64,000 nt of DNA from Plazaster borealis (Eukaryota > Echinodermata > Asteroidea > Forcipulatida > Labidiasteridae), in assembly GCA_021014325.1 (NCBI GenBank), contig CM037473.1:2494501-2558500 (forward strand), read 5' to 3'. Below are positions 9,401 to 20,168 of the stretch, piece by piece (within the stretch, counting starts at the first letter, position 1; each line of letters starts with the position of its first letter). The translations under genes and the position numbers were made by a program. The notes under the pieces were generated by a model, which was not told the origin of the DNA, did no database searches, and saw nothing but the letters and a program-made list of their open reading frames with translations.

Positions 9401-11929
9401 AAATGAAGTCACAAGTTAGGGCTCAAGTTGAGTCCGTGAGGCTATTTTCTTCATCTCTTGGTGTATGTTTGTTGTTTGGACCCTTACAGAGCAGAGCTAG
9501 CTTTAAGGGCCCGTAGTCTAGGTCTGACCACAGCAGTAATCCAAGACGCTGGTCGGACACAGATTGCCCCTGGATCAAGAACAGTACTAGGAGTTGGACC
9601 AGGTACAGTAACAAACGCATCCTTGTATAACTTGTTTTTACCCTTACACCAATATGTATTAAGCACTGTATACTCGGTACTTTCCTGAGTCAAGTCAATC
9701 GGGTGGGATTCGAACCCAGGACCTTTGCATTGCTAGAGCAGATGTCTTACCACTGGACCACCGAGCTAGCCCGGTGGCTAAAGGCAGTTCAAATTCTATG
9801 TGTTAGCAGCGGGTACCGCAACGATATAACAGATCATTTTTATTTTTTATTTTTTTACTGTTTTGAATTCACTTAAAGTCTCCTGCAGACGGCTAAAGCA
9901 CGAGTCAAAATGTTGAGACCAAACCAATTAACTTGTTAAGAGCCAACACTTTTTCAAAACAGAGATTAAGACATGTGTACCCATAACAAATTAAAACATA
10001 CAATAGTTAGTTGCAATGCTTTTACCCTTTAGAGACCATTCATTTCTGTATAATCATCACCATTCGCCCAGACATGGTTTTATTGTTGATTTTTTGAAGC
10101 AATTTTTTTTCTCGTAGAAGAGTCTGGAAGAAATAATATGAAACATAAATTTTGTTTTGTTCTAGACACAAAGACACTATGCTAACTTTGGAAACATTGG
10201 AAGATGTCAATTTGGGTCATGACCTTTCACTTTGACCTTTTTGGTTGAGCGGAAGTAGGTCAGATCTTGCAGCCGTTTGCTGCTGCTATGGGCATTTTGG
10301 TACAAACCTTCTATGATCTCTAAAGGGTTAAATGAACCAGGAATCTTGGGGCTTTTTCATGAAACTTGGCTTAGGCTCCGGCTATTTTTGATGTTGGAAA
10401 CACCATGCAAAATGTACACTGTTCTAAAATTGATGGCGGATTCCAAGCCAGAGCCAGAGTCCAAGCTGAGGTTTTGGAAAAGGCCCCAGTCTCAATACAG
10501 GTGATTTACAATACAGTTTGCCCAGGAGAGGCCTTTTTCACAGTGTATAGGGAAAAAGGTCCACAAGCTTTTTTGTTGTCGCGCTGCACTCACAGTTCTT
10601 GTTTGTAGTTTGCGTGCCGATAAAGCAGCAAGGTTGTAGTTCCCACTATGTTTACGGCATAAGATGGTATCTTTTGTGAGTCCGGTGAATGCTTTTCACA
10701 TTCATGTACATGTGGGCTATCTCATGGTCCTAAACTCTCTTTACATTGCCGAGTTGTGAGTTGTATTTTCGTTAGTCGACTGCTTTTTGACAAAATGGCC
10801 TTTTGTCGGTAAACTGTAGAGGGCACACTTTTGAATCACCGTATTCATCCAAAATACGCAGGATCTTTGTGCAATGTACTTTTGTACTTTTTTTCTTCAT
10901 ACTGAAGATAAATAATTGGCCCCTATCTTTAAATAAATTCATGGCCTCTGCCATTATCTATAAAATAGTAATCTTGAAAAATCACTTTACAGTCATACAT
11001 TGTTGAAGGATGAAATAAAACAAATTGTTCATTATCCTTGAGTCAAGAATGACATTAAATATTAATCAAGTTATCAGACTGAAAAACCCATTTCAGAACT
11101 CATAAAACTGAGTGGACAGTGGTTTATCATCGTAAATCCTTGAAGAACAAACCTAAGATTGATTTGGAATCTTATAGCATTGACCAAGCTCTGTATTTTT
11201 TTCTGTTGTTGGATCTACATTTGCTGGACAGATGCCTTGGAGTTAGGGCTAATGGAATTAGTCATTTATAGCGATACTTTATGGAGCTATAATTATTGTA
11301 AGGAAGTGGTCATCTGTCTGTACATTATTAACCACTTCACGACAGTATTAACAAATCATTACAATTAAGGCCTCTGTGCTGTATTATTTTTTCTTGGCCT
11401 GAAAAGTAAGAAACTAGTGCATGTTAAAAAATTCTATTGATAAAACATTTGATAGAGTTTGAACAGTTTAAGCCCCTGAGTACAGGCCGAAAGCACAAAA
11501 TTCAAGATGGCTGCTCAGTGCTGGATACGACGGCAATTTTGAATTCCAACAATGTATTTAACACTGTGACACATCACTACCACTGTCTTGAAAAAAGTTT
11601 AAAGCAAGTGGACATTTTGTTGAAAGAGACAACAAAAACAAAAAACGCAAAAATTGTTTGACTCAACGTCAAATAACAATTAATATGATAACAACTGACC
11701 CTCGATAAAAACTATTTTTGGAAAATATGACCCTAGATAAATATTGGGAAAAGTCATAAAATCTGGTGGTTATCGGTTGCAGCATTAAGCATGGTAGGGG
11801 GCACATTGTGAAGGGGGGGGGCAGATCAGTCCCATTTTTGTCTTATTCACCATATCTCTCTCTGTCTTTCCCCTCTTAGCACCAGCTTCTCTTGTTGACC
11901 AAGTAACCGCTGAACTTAAACTGTATTGA
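6336..11929 (+). CDS. PTRH2: Peptidyl-tRNA hydrolase 2, mitochondrial (5 coding exons)
   Basis: Join 6336-6482, 6987-7076, 8250-8371, 9490-9602 and 11880-11929, giving 522 nt and 173 residues plus stop; the human protein is slightly longer at about 179. Residues ~11-29 are a hydrophobic N-terminal anchor, as in animal PTRH2 on the outer mitochondrial membrane. The PTH2 domain follows: GEYKLVLVV (57-65), [17 protein letters not shown] (70-86), [32 protein letters not shown] (138-149), VLGVGP and a C-terminal LKLY. The conserved Lys, His and Asp of the PTH2 active-site motifs are present. The family releases tRNA from prematurely dropped peptidyl-tRNA, and in vertebrates also acts in anoikis signalling. 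All junctions are GT/AG and phases match. It is tail to tail with NAA25. Confidence 0.97.
6506..6832 (+). mobile_element. tRNA-derived SINE, GGCTTGCGAGC tail type
   Basis: A Pol III B-box-like GGGTTCGAGTCC sits at 6544-6555. It is followed by a conserved body (CTTTGAGCAAGATGCTTTAC, ATAATTGCTT) and a tail containing CTCAGGCTTGCGAGCTAC. It is inserted in PTRH2 intron 1, 24 bp after the exon 1 donor. Same-type copies lie at 14455-14786 and 53378-53708. Confidence 0.8.
6987..7076 (+). CDS. PTRH2: PTRH2 coding exon 2
   Basis: Acceptor CTGCAG ends at 6986 and donor GTCAGT follows 7076. Thirty codons, phase 0 to phase 0, carry [19 protein letters not shown], the first strand and the Lys-rich motif of the PTH2 fold. 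Confidence 0.95.
7083..8249. other. PTRH2 intron 2, mostly unique
   Basis: Holds a short fragment of the GGCCCGAGGCCAGTG repeat family at about 7110-7140 and little else that can be named. Confidence 0.5.
8250..8371 (+). CDS. PTRH2: PTRH2 coding exon 3
   Basis: Acceptor AACAG ends at 8249 and donor GTAAGC follows 8371. It codes [19 protein letters not shown] and [17 protein letters not shown], ending on two bases of a split Leu codon. The Ser-His pair is the PTH2 signature. Confidence 0.96.
8402..8930. mobile_element. GTGCAAAA...TTGTATCTC repeat interrupted by a TTAA element
   Basis: The left part (8402-8483, TTGTATCTCCTAAAATAGCA, GAGTTTGAAATTG) and right part (8857-8930, GATAGCCCGAA, ACACAAAACAAGTAC) match the continuous copy at 16280-16407. 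The TTAA-flanked element 8484-8856 separates them. Confidence 0.6.
8484..8856 (+). mobile_element. TTAA-flanked MITE, family E
   Basis: The left end is TTAA then AGGCACTGAACACGTTTGG. The right end is CCAAACGTGTACGATATCT then TTAA. A central GCAAGAAGTTTTTATTATTT block and a TTCTTGCAAGAA palindrome are typical of the family. It is inserted in PTRH2 intron 3. Confidence 0.75.
9083..9400 (+). mobile_element. TTAA-family H element, diverged partial copy
   Basis: Shares GCACAGATTTACACATAATT, TACATGGTATAAAGATGGT and CACAGGTTTGTTATTTCATG with the H copies at 29080-30260. The terminal TTAA motifs are degraded. Confidence 0.5.
9490..9602 (+). CDS. PTRH2: PTRH2 coding exon 4
   Basis: Acceptor TTACAG ends at 9489 and donor GTACAG follows 9602. 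It codes [20 protein letters not shown] and [17 protein letters not shown]. The DAGRTQ and APGS motifs are hallmarks of PTH2. Confidence 0.96.
9621..9800 (-). mobile_element. tRNA-derived SINE, family B
   Basis: On the minus strand an A-box-like TGGTCCAGTGGTAAGACA and a B-box-like GGGTTCGAATCCC are followed by ACTCAGGAAAGTACCGAGTA and a GGGTAAAAACAAG end. It starts about 19 bp after the PTRH2 exon 4 donor. Copies lie at 18708-18900 and 30270-30425. Confidence 0.75.
9801..11879. other. PTRH2 intron 4, partly repetitive
   Basis: Contains a GTCATGACCTTTCACTTTGA repeat (10165-10337, related to 27130-27352) and an inverted-repeat element at 10344-10492 (GGGGCTTTTTCATGAAACTT against TTTTGGAAAAGGCCCC). 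The remainder is AT-rich and unassigned. Confidence 0.5.
11880..11929 (+). CDS. PTRH2: PTRH2 terminal coding exon
   Basis: A pyrimidine-rich tract and TTAG end at 11879. The exon completes an Ala codon and reads [15 protein letters not shown] then TGA at 11927-11929. This matches the conserved C-terminal helix and LKLY end of PTRH2. Confidence 0.95.
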
Positions 11930-12578
11930 CGACGATGATGGTGTGAGTGTAGTCTCTATCATCGGTAACCCGAGAAAACCAGTCAAAGTTGGGAGTGTAC
12001 GACATCAAGTGAAACGCTTTTACACATGGGTTCAGGTCAGCCTGGCAACTTCTACCACCAATGACAGAAAAAGGGCCAGCCTTAATGTGTACCTTCTGAC
12101 ACACACTGCACCAGTGTGCCTTTCTAGCGCGTCGTTAACTATTTATCGGTGACGTGACATCTCCATGTAGGCAGGCAGTGATAATTCAGAGATATTAGAA
12201 ATGTGATGGCAGCTAACGATTTTCCTTGTATAGCAGAGCAAAATGCTACTCAAAAATCATCATTTGCTACTCCAATATTGGCATTCAGTGTGCACAAAAT
12301 AAGTTCAGTCTTTATTTTTGTTGCTATGCAAAATTGCTGGACGAAATTGTTCCCTGGATGGATATAACACTGGATCGTCCCTTGTCAGCCAAGATGCCGT
12401 TTCTCCGTTTGCCAGTTTGCAGTGTTATGTGACTTTGTGATTAAGACCGAGTCTTGTTTATGATGTCCCAGAACATTCCAGGGGTATGATGTTTTATAAA
12501 AAGCATTATAAGTGGACATTTTCTTCTAATATGGAGTGGCCCCTGTTCACTGTAAGCAAAGCAAAATGCATGCTAACT
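11930..12578. other. Probable PTRH2 3' UTR and downstream spacer
   Basis: Non-coding sequence after the stop. I found no unambiguous polyadenylation signal close to the stop, so the transcript end is not placed. Confidence 0.4.
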
Positions 12579-12775
12579 AGGGCCCAATTTCATAGAGCTG
12601 CTTAGACAAAACAAAAATAGCTAAGCACAAAAAAATTATGCTTACCAGAGTAAGGTCACCAACCAAAATACCATTTCACATGTACCATTTGTAACTGGTA
12701 TCCTGCTCATTGATGCTGAGCAGAAAATTGTTAAGCAATATTTTCTGATAGAGCAGCTCTATGAAATTGGGCCCT
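12579..12775. mobile_element. Foldback MITE, GGGCCCAATTTCATAGAGC family (J)
   Basis: AGGGCCCAATTTCATAGAGC at the left is mirrored by GCTCTATGAAATTGGGCCCT at the right. The interior carries CTAAGCACAA and ACCAGAGTAAGGTCACCA. Relatives lie at 28690-28892, 36910-37085 and 46165-46290. Confidence 0.8.
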
Positions 12776-13020
12776 GACGGCAGTTCTTGTACATTTTGTA
12801 AGCAGACAAGACAAGTGACATGGCATGGCAAATCCATTGTAAACATGCTCTCTGATCATCTTGATCATTTACAAAATACATTTTTGCTTTACACACATTT
12901 TCCTGCTACATTAAAACTACAAAAATTGTCTTACCGGTAAGTTCTGTAACCAGCTTTTATGAAAATAGGTTCGGGGTAATTCCTGGCAAACAATGCTATA
13001 ACTTGCTCATTAGAAATTTT

Positions 13021-13461
13021 TTAAAGGTAGGGTCATACTTTGGTAATGATTGTGAACAAGAAATGTGTAATTTTTTTCCGAAAGCTTACTTGTTATAAAG
13101 ATGGTAATGGTGAGCATCCTGCAAAATTATTTCATTTGAAGTGCCCCTGTTGATTAGAAATAATTTGAATCACCAAAGATCACCAAAAGACGACTTTTGA
13201 AGATTCAAATTTGCATAATGTGTCCGTTCGTGAATGCTGCAGCCAGAGATGCAGTTGGTACCCGCTGTCACCTCGCTAAACATTCATGGATTCCACGTTC
13301 TTGATGAAAATTTACCGTTACAGTTTTTGCTGTTTGCTCAATAAGTAGACAATGTATTCAGCTAATACTTTCACAGGCGACTTTTATTGCATATTTCTTC
13401 ATAATTTTGCCAGTAAATCAGCAATATGTTGACCAAAGCCAAACGATGACCCTACCTTTAA
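13021..13461. mobile_element. TTAA-flanked MITE, family I
   Basis: The ends are TTAA plus AGGTAGGGTCATACTTTGG and its inverted form, GATGACCCTACCT plus TTAA. The interior carries a GGTACCCGCTGTCACCTCG-like word shared with 34209-34656. Confidence 0.7.
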
Positions 13462-13814
13462 ATTTTGTATTCAACATTACTTGAACATCAATAATGTATT
13501 GTAAAAGTATCAGTTCAATGAGTTTAGGGAGCTGCTCCTTTCTGCATATCGAAAGTTTTGATTAAAAATCATTCGCTGTCACCTACATGAACGAGTAAGA
13601 TTTTGTTTTCTTCCATAGAGTTGTGTAAGCTTTCTTTCTGGCTGTCATGTTTGTGCTCTATTATAATAAAATTGATGTCTTAATTTTTTGTGTACCTAAA
13701 CCACAAGCCGATATTTCAGTTTGCGCGTGCCCACTCAGTTTGTCCCACAAGGAAATATATATTGGCTCAACATGCTCACCTTACAATGTCATTAAAACTA
13801 TTAAAATAATTCTA

Positions 13815-14195
13815 TTAAAGGGATTGTATACGTTTGGTAATTGGAACCCACTGTTTGTTTCAATCCTATATAGTTGTAGAAACATACCATAACCTGTAAA
13901 ATTTCATTTCAAAAGGTGGTAGCGTTTTTGAGATATTGCAGAAAATCTGGAGCGGTTAAGTCCACGCGGGAAGAATAATCTGCAATTGGAATACACAATC
14001 TCAGAAACGTTTCTCAGATTCCATTTTTTGTTTGGATAAAACCTGATATCTTTTTCCTTAATCATATTACTTCAAAGTGAAATGTTTCTCAAAATGCTTT
14101 GAACTATCAGAAGCTGCTGTACTTTTTTTTTTACCAGGTAAGTTTTTTTTGCCATTCATTTTATGAGTAATTACCAAACGTATACAGACCCTTTA
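13815..14195 (+). mobile_element. TTAA-flanked MITE, family F
   Basis: Left TTAA plus AGGGATTGTATACGTTTGG and right CCAAACGTATACAGACCCTT. Interior landmarks are CCACTGTTTGTTTCAATCC and TCTGGAGCGGTTAAGTCCAC. Confidence 0.75.
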
Positions 14196-14454
14196 CTAAT
14201 TTAAATGTTAGCCACATACACTGCAAATCCCATGGGAAGCTGTGGAAGGAAAAAGGTAAAGTGCATTATCCAAAAGAAGTGTGGGGGTTGGAAAGTAAAC
14301 TTTTTCATGTCATTCTTCCATTAAAATTATTTTCTTTTCTAAATCTTCCTCATTGTATCAACATTTCTGAATTAGAAACAAAACAGGAAAACTCATTAGA
14401 CACAAAAGTTTTGTGAACAATGAAATAGCTGATCTACTGATGTCAGATTATCAT

Positions 14455-14786
14455 TATTTTATATTTCTGGTAATGAAACCAAGGATGCCTCATAAGTGAA
14501 CTTAATCACTATGGCTCGCAAGCCTGAGGAAACCTGTAAACAAGGGTGCTTGCTATGTGAACCAGAAACACCGGGGTTAAACCCGTACTCTTCCACAGTG
14601 AGTGTTCTGGGATCTTACTTGCTATACGAATCCTAGTACAAGACCTACGGCTTAATTTCTCATTCGAAGGACAAAGCAATTATGGTAAAATATCTTGCTC
14701 ATGGACACAAGCGCCACGACCGGGACTCGAAACCCACACCAGAGCTTGAGTCCGGTGCTCTTAACCGCGCGGCCATGACACGCCAT
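14455..14786 (-). mobile_element. tRNA-derived SINE, GGCTTGCGAGC tail type
   Basis: Minus-strand copy with a GCCGCGCGGTTAAGAGC head and a B-box-like word GGTTTCGAGTCCC. The tail is CAGGCTTGCGAGCCATAG with a TTCATTACCAGAAATATA end. Confidence 0.8.
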
Positions 14787-14801
14787 TGTGGTAGACTGGA
14801 A

Positions 14802-14992
14802 GTGCTGCCAACCCTCCCTGATTCTGCAGAAAGTTCCCTGAAAATAAACCAATCTTTCCACAGATAAACAAATTTTGAACCCTCCCTGATTGTGGAAACC
14901 TTTTCCCTGTTATGTTGAATGCACTTTTAAATATCTCCCTGATTGGTGTACAGAACCTCCCTGAATGCAAGATGCAAATGTTGGCAGCTCTG
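14802..14992 (-). mobile_element. Palindromic element, AGAGCTGCCAAC family, copy 2
   Basis: The left end TGCTGCCAACCCTCCCTGA and right end TGTTGGCAGCTCTGG are inverted. CTCCCTGATT repeats occur internally. The SINE at 14455-14786 lies 15 bp away. Confidence 0.55.
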
Positions 14993-15181
14993 GTATGGGC
15001 ACACCCACGTGGTCGCCCAAGAAAGTGTTGGATGGGTCATTTCCCAGTCGAACTCAAGTCGAATCTGACTCAAGTGCACCGACTGGAACCTTATCCAAGA
15101 CATGGACACAGCGATCAAGCCAGACCGACATGACCTTCAATGCATCCAACCCTCAACTTTTGGGAACAAGCAACGTTAAAC

Positions 15182-15527
15182 CATGTGGCTGAGTGGCTTA
15201 GAGCATCGAATTCAAGTTCCGATGGTTAAGTCATCGGTGTGTGGGTTCGAATCCCGGTCATGACATTTGTATCTCTGGGCAAGATACTTCACTATAATTG
15301 CTTCTCTTTACCCAGGGGTATAAATGGGAACCTGCGAGGGTAGAGGTTGAAATTGTGTTTGAAAAGCCTTTGGAGCGCCACGGCAGCTCGGGCTGTATAC
15401 TCCCCAGGGAGCTGAGAAAGATTAAAGGAAGGTTATTGGCCCAATGACCAGGGCACTAATGTAAAGCGCATTGAGATGTTATTGTAAAATGCACTGTATA
15501 AGAATTATTTATTATTATTATTATTAG
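15182..15527 (+). mobile_element. tRNA-derived SINE, GCCACGGCAGCTCGGG tail type
   Basis: The tRNA-like head GTGGCTGAGTGGCTTAGAGC and B-box-like GGGTTCGAATCCC are followed by TGGGCAAGATACTTC, GGGGTATAAATGG and CCCCAGGGAGCTGAGAAAG. A (TTA)n tail ends the copy. It is the most complete example of this type in the window. Confidence 0.85.
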
Positions 15528-16279
15528 GTCGAACAGTTGGTAAGAGCATCATCTAAAAGAAGGATGAGAGTTAAGGAAGTAATTAATGTCTTAAGAGTCG
15601 TTGTGTTCTGAAGTTCTGAGGGCAGAAAGTATTAATTCTGTCCTTGCCCTGTTACACAATTTAATGGCATACTTAATTGCCTGTCAGTATTAAGGTAATT
15701 GATCAATCATGCCTCAACCATATGTTATTAATGATAATAATGTAGATATTTTTATTAAGGACGGCATGAATCAAAAAATCCAGAGGCCCTTATCGGCTAT
15801 AAAAACATCTTAAAACCTTGAAACAGTTAACGATTCAATTGATCATAAATACTTCTTTAAACCCTTACTCTTCTCCCCCAGGGTTTGTTGGTCTTGGTCC
15901 CCTCTTCTTCTAGACCCAGAACCTCCCAGATGTTACAATTCAAGAGGTTTAAAGACTCTGTGCATCACCAGAAACTAAAAACTACTAGGTTTGGACACAA
16001 TGTGAACTATTTCTTTCTCCCTTTGGTGATTGCTTTACCTCTTTCAAGAAGATTTGAAGGCTCAAGGAGGTTCTGAGAAAATCCTGAAATCAGGAAAAAA
16101 TCCTGAGAAATCACACACGTGGTATTTACTTTTGAAACTCTAATTTGGTCATCAAAAACGACAACGACACAGTTTTTGTTTTATACTGATGGCTGTTTAT
16201 TTTGGAAACTGTTGTAGAAAAATCTTTTTACATTGTTCAAAAAACCCTAAAATGCAATCAGCTGAATATTGTTGAGTCA
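15528..16279. other. Intergenic spacer, nothing recognised
   Basis: No gene or bounded repeat supported; short open frames only. Confidence 0.45.
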
Positions 16280-16407
16280 GTGCAAAAGCATTGTATCTCC
16301 TAAAAAAGCATTTATGTTTACATGCGAGTTTGAAATTGTAAAAGCATTGAAAATAGCCCGAATGTTCACACAAAACAAGTACATGCAGAGATACAACATT
16401 TTTGCAC
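16280..16407. mobile_element. GTGCAAAA foldback element, uninterrupted copy
   Basis: GTGCAAAAGCATTGTATCTC is mirrored by AGAGATACAACATTTTTGCAC. It acts as the unoccupied version of the interrupted element at 8402-8930. Confidence 0.6.
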
Positions 16408-17397
16408 TGGCGCTATGATATATTTTGAAGAATTTTCATGTTGTGGCTAACCATACCTTTAACGGTTCATTTTCACTGCAAGAATCAAACAATCTTGATG
16501 TATTTCATGGATCTTACAAAACATTCACGATGGCAAATTCTTTTGTCAAAATGTTGAACCCTTAACCAACCCAAATGTTCCGCAATCCATCTTTTGGTCT
16601 TAGCTTTATTTATCTGTTTGTTTGTATAGATGATCTTCCCAACAAGGGAACTCGGCAAAGCTCCCACAAGGGTGATATAAACACCAAGCTGGCAACAGCC
16701 AATCTCTCTCATTACAAACATTGGTTTAACGTCTATGATTATGAATTGCACTAATCAAGAAATTGTGATTCGATAACTAGACAACAATACTTATTCTAGT
16801 CATCATGAAATCAGCAAGTAAATTGTTCGCGGAACATGAGTTAAGCAATAAGCCATTTGCAAGTTGGATTTGAATAATGTCTGGTACAACGACTTCCAAG
16901 CGACAGCTGAAATTGGAATTCCTCGGACTAGAGACAGTCACCATGTCAAATTGTTCGGGGCAAGATTTTTGCAAAGCTACGTATTAAAGACGGCGACACT
17001 CATACACAATTCTGAACAAATGTGCATGGTACCAGGGTTTGCCCATTTAAAAGTTGCCCATTTAAAAGCTTGCGCCTGAAACATGTGATGCGGTAACACC
17101 TTAACAGTTTGTGGAATCCAATTTGAGTGTTCAATTGGTGGAAGTTATTGTACCGACATTATTCAAAATCCAACTTTTTATGTGCAATTTCTGTTATATT
17201 TTTATATTGTCCTTTTAATTGTAACATACATGTAATTTGGCTTTTTGGCCACCAGATGTATGAATAAATAATCAATCAATCAAAAACTCGCAAATGGCTC
17301 ACTGATATAAGCACAGATCACTTTTTGATTTCTTTTTGGCATATTATTTAGTGCAAAGGTTATTTTTGAGAGCGGGCATAACAGTTTTATTTCCAGA
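16408..17397. other. Unassigned, possible retroelement 3' end
   Basis: Ends with GAATAAATAATCAATCAATC near 17262-17281, the kind of short tandem tail seen at LINE or SINE 3' ends. No coding remnant was recognised. Confidence 0.35.
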
Positions 17398-17764
17398 TTA
17401 AAGGCACTGTACACGCTTGGTAATTACTCAAAATATATATTAGCATAAAAACTGACTTGGTAACAAGCAACGGAGAGCTGTTGATAGTATAAAACTTGTG
17501 AGAAACGACTCCCTCTGAAGTAACGTAGTTTTAAGAGGTAATTTCTCACTAAAATAATAAAAGACTTCTTGCAAGAAGCCTTTTGTTCCTATCTGAAAGC
17601 ACACAAACTTGTACAAGGGTGTTTTTTCTTTCATCATTTTCTTGCAACTTCAATGACCAATTGAGCCCAAATTTTCACAGGCTTGTTATTTTATGCATAT
17701 GTTGGGATACACCAACTGAGAACACTGGTCTTTGACAATTTCCAAACGTGTTAAGTGCCTTTAA
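17398..17764 (-). mobile_element. TTAA-flanked MITE, family E
   Basis: Inverted relative to 8484-8856. It starts TTAA plus AGGCACTGTACACGCTTGG and ends CCAAACGTGTTAAGTGCC plus TTTAA, with the CTTCTTGCAAGAAG palindrome in the centre. Confidence 0.75.
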
Positions 17765-18707
17765 AGTCAAAAGGTTAATCTATTGAACTTTCTTTTTCTA
17801 AGGTTTTTTGTTCGTAAGAAAACAAGACAAGCTTTAGTTTCATAAGAAAAGTATGCTTTTCCCCAGACTTCTTTTTAAAATAAATAAACTATAAAACATC
17901 CGGTAGCATTTTCATAAATGTATAAATCGAATCGTGAACCAACCCAACCAAGATGTTTCTACAAAAAAAGTATCAAAACAATCATTACATCTGCAATCTG
18001 TTGTAGTTAATTATTAGGATCTCTGCCTATGGTCTTTATTTTGTAAAACTGTTAACAACGTGAAGGACATAAAAATGAAAAACAAACGGTAAACAGACGA
18101 CATTCTTGTTAAAGTTGGAGTACTGAGCTCTATTGAGTGCAACATAATCAAATATCGAGGTAAAGAGATGATTTATCTCAACTAGGCGACTTATTTTATA
18201 GAATAAGTCGACCTGTCATGTTATTTACCTCACCGAGATTTCATTTTTTTCATTTCATTTCATTTATTCTGGTCGGGAAGCCAAGGACTCTCAGAAAAGT
18301 GAACTTAATCACTATACTTGCCAAGAACCCAATAGATAGAAGACAAGGAAGGAAGTTTCAGAAATTTTTTCTAAGGAAAACACACACAATCAGGTAGGGA
18401 CTGAAAACCCAATCCACATAGTGCCCCTGGTGGGATTCGAACTATGATCCTAGAGGTGGAAGGCGAGGAAAGATACCCGACCGCCCCCAAAAGATGACTA
18501 AAAGACACCAGCATCAACTCACCATCTAAGTTTTAGTAAGTCGTCTTAGTCTGAGTTGACTTCTGTGGTTCAGAAAGTCGTCTTGCGAGATTATATTAAC
18601 ACATTCCGTGAATCACTCATTAGGAGCGAACCCAAGTTTGCCTATGACAAACTCGGATCAGTACTCTCCGGTTTGGGATGGAGCAGTTTTCAACCTGATC
18701 TCTCTTA
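17765..18707. other. Intergenic spacer
   Basis: A short inverted repeat, GCGACTTATT against AATAAGTCGAC, occurs near 18185-18212. Nothing else could be named. Confidence 0.4.
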
Positions 18708-18900
18708 TTATATTTGGTTTTACCCATACACCGACGTGTGTAAAGCACTGTATACTCAGTACTTTCCCCGAGTCCTGTGAAAAAAAATCACAGCCATATT
18801 ACTCGGGTGGGATTCGAACCCACGACCTTTGCCAATCTAGAGCAGATGTCTTACCAACTAGACCACCGAGATTGCCCGGTAGCTAGAGGCTGTTCGAATC
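18708..18900 (-). mobile_element. tRNA-derived SINE, family B
   Basis: The minus strand carries TGGTCTAGTTGGTAAGACAT and GGTCGTGGGTTCGAATCCCA, good A-box and B-box matches. CGGGGAAAGTACTGAGTATA and GGGTAAAACCAA follow. Confidence 0.8.
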
Positions 18901-19367
18901 CTAAACTGATCTCTCTTCTCTGATCGTGAGTTCATAAGGTGTGAACAGGCAGTTTATTGTTCCACTGCCTGCAAGTTTACTAACAACAAATATCTACACA
19001 ATTCCATCAGGTTCTTGTATATACTCTGAAGTATTGGGGAAACGTGTCTAAAGTTATTATGCAAGCAACTTTGAATCATAAAAATTGACCAAATATCTCA
19101 AGAAACTGAATAAGAAACAGTCAAACCTCATCCATGTTCTTCAATGTTTCCCGTCTTTGACACCAGCAGCTGGTTCCAGCCACTATAGATTACTTTACAT
19201 ATTACTAATGTAATTGATTGGGCATTAATCCAGCTCATGGTCACTGTCCTTGGGGAAGTGGAAGGTGCAAGGGTGCAGTGCTTATCTTATCATTACTTTA
19301 CTGATAATCAGCTGACAACGAGTCAGGATAAAAGTGGCAGGACTGGGTTCTAGAATTTAGAATTAAA

Positions 19368-19546
19368 CAGTTAGGAGCGACTGGACGCGTTGAAAGTCGA
19401 AAGATCGACTGTTGCAGTTGTTCCGAATGACTCTGGAGCATCTTGGTTTCAGACGTTGATCTTGTCATGAGCCAAACCTAATGTAAATGTTATGTTAAGT
19501 TCGCCTGTCTGAAACCAAAATTTATTTGGGTCGACATAGAGTCGCT
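19368..19546. mobile_element. Inverted-repeat element with TTAGGAGCGACT arms
   Basis: TTAGGAGCGACT near 19371 is mirrored by AGTCGCTCCTAA near 19531, and TTGGTTTCAGAC by GTCTGAAACCAA further in. It lies downstream of the NAA25 stop codon, possibly in its 3' UTR. Confidence 0.5.
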
Positions 19547-19736
19547 CCTAATCTATTTGGTTCGGCGCAAATCTGGAGCACCTGTCAGAACCGGGTGTTA
19601 GTTTCAATATCAGTGAGATAAATTATTTCGGTTATTAAACTGATATGGCACTTCTGGAGTTCTGTATTTCAGTGTGGCATGAAAAGCACTCGCTATTGAC
19701 CCCCTTGCACTGACCTTACACGCGGTCTGTCCACGG

Positions 19737-19857
19737 TCTACCATTTTGGGAGTCAAGTTGTATGCAAAGGTATGGCAAGTGTGTAAATGTGGGCGCGTCG
19801 CCTAAAATGCGCATTACAGTACAACACTCACGTAAACTGACTTCCAAAATGGCGCAG
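19737..19857. mobile_element. MITE, CATTTTGGGAGTCAA family (S)
   Basis: CTACCATTTTGGGAGTCAAG faces CTGACTTCCAAAATGGCGCA. A relative lies at 62207-62333, and single ends occur near 39430, 42022, 57208 and 57896. Confidence 0.55.
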
Positions 19858-20036
19858 CAAGATTGATTGTGGTGATGAGGTCAGAGGAATTGAGTCAGTA
19901 CAGACAACTTGGGGCCAATCTCAAAGAGCTACAAACAGAAACATTTGCAAAGCGCAGGAAAATATTTTGAAACTCATAGCGTAGTAGGACACACACACAC
20001 ACACAACCCGCGCACACTATACAGACAAAGCTGCCG

Positions 20037-20168
20037 TCAAAGTTTAAGCATGGCAAGGAATTCTTTTTTTCCTTTCAGTACGTCCAGCAGTTCCTTGGAG
20101 GATTCATGATAACTTTTCTCAACTCGTTTCCAGATCGAGTTAGTTCCCACAGCTGTATCGTTCTCGAT
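20037..20168 (-). CDS. NAA25: NAA25 terminal exon
   Basis: Acceptor CACACAG precedes ATCGAG. Forty-three residues contain [20 protein letters not shown] and end AMLKL before TGA. This matches the NAA25 C-terminal helix, and the phase agrees with the previous exon. Confidence 0.9.
   Translation of the reverse strand: MENDTAVGTNSIWKRVEKSYHESSKELLDVLKGKKEFLAMLKL

Noticed and set aside
9695..9775. Possible tRNA gene
   Set aside because: A- and B-box-like words are present, but no cloverleaf can be completed and the same tail recurs at 18708 and 30270. It is a SINE. The same reasoning applies to the other tRNA-like heads.
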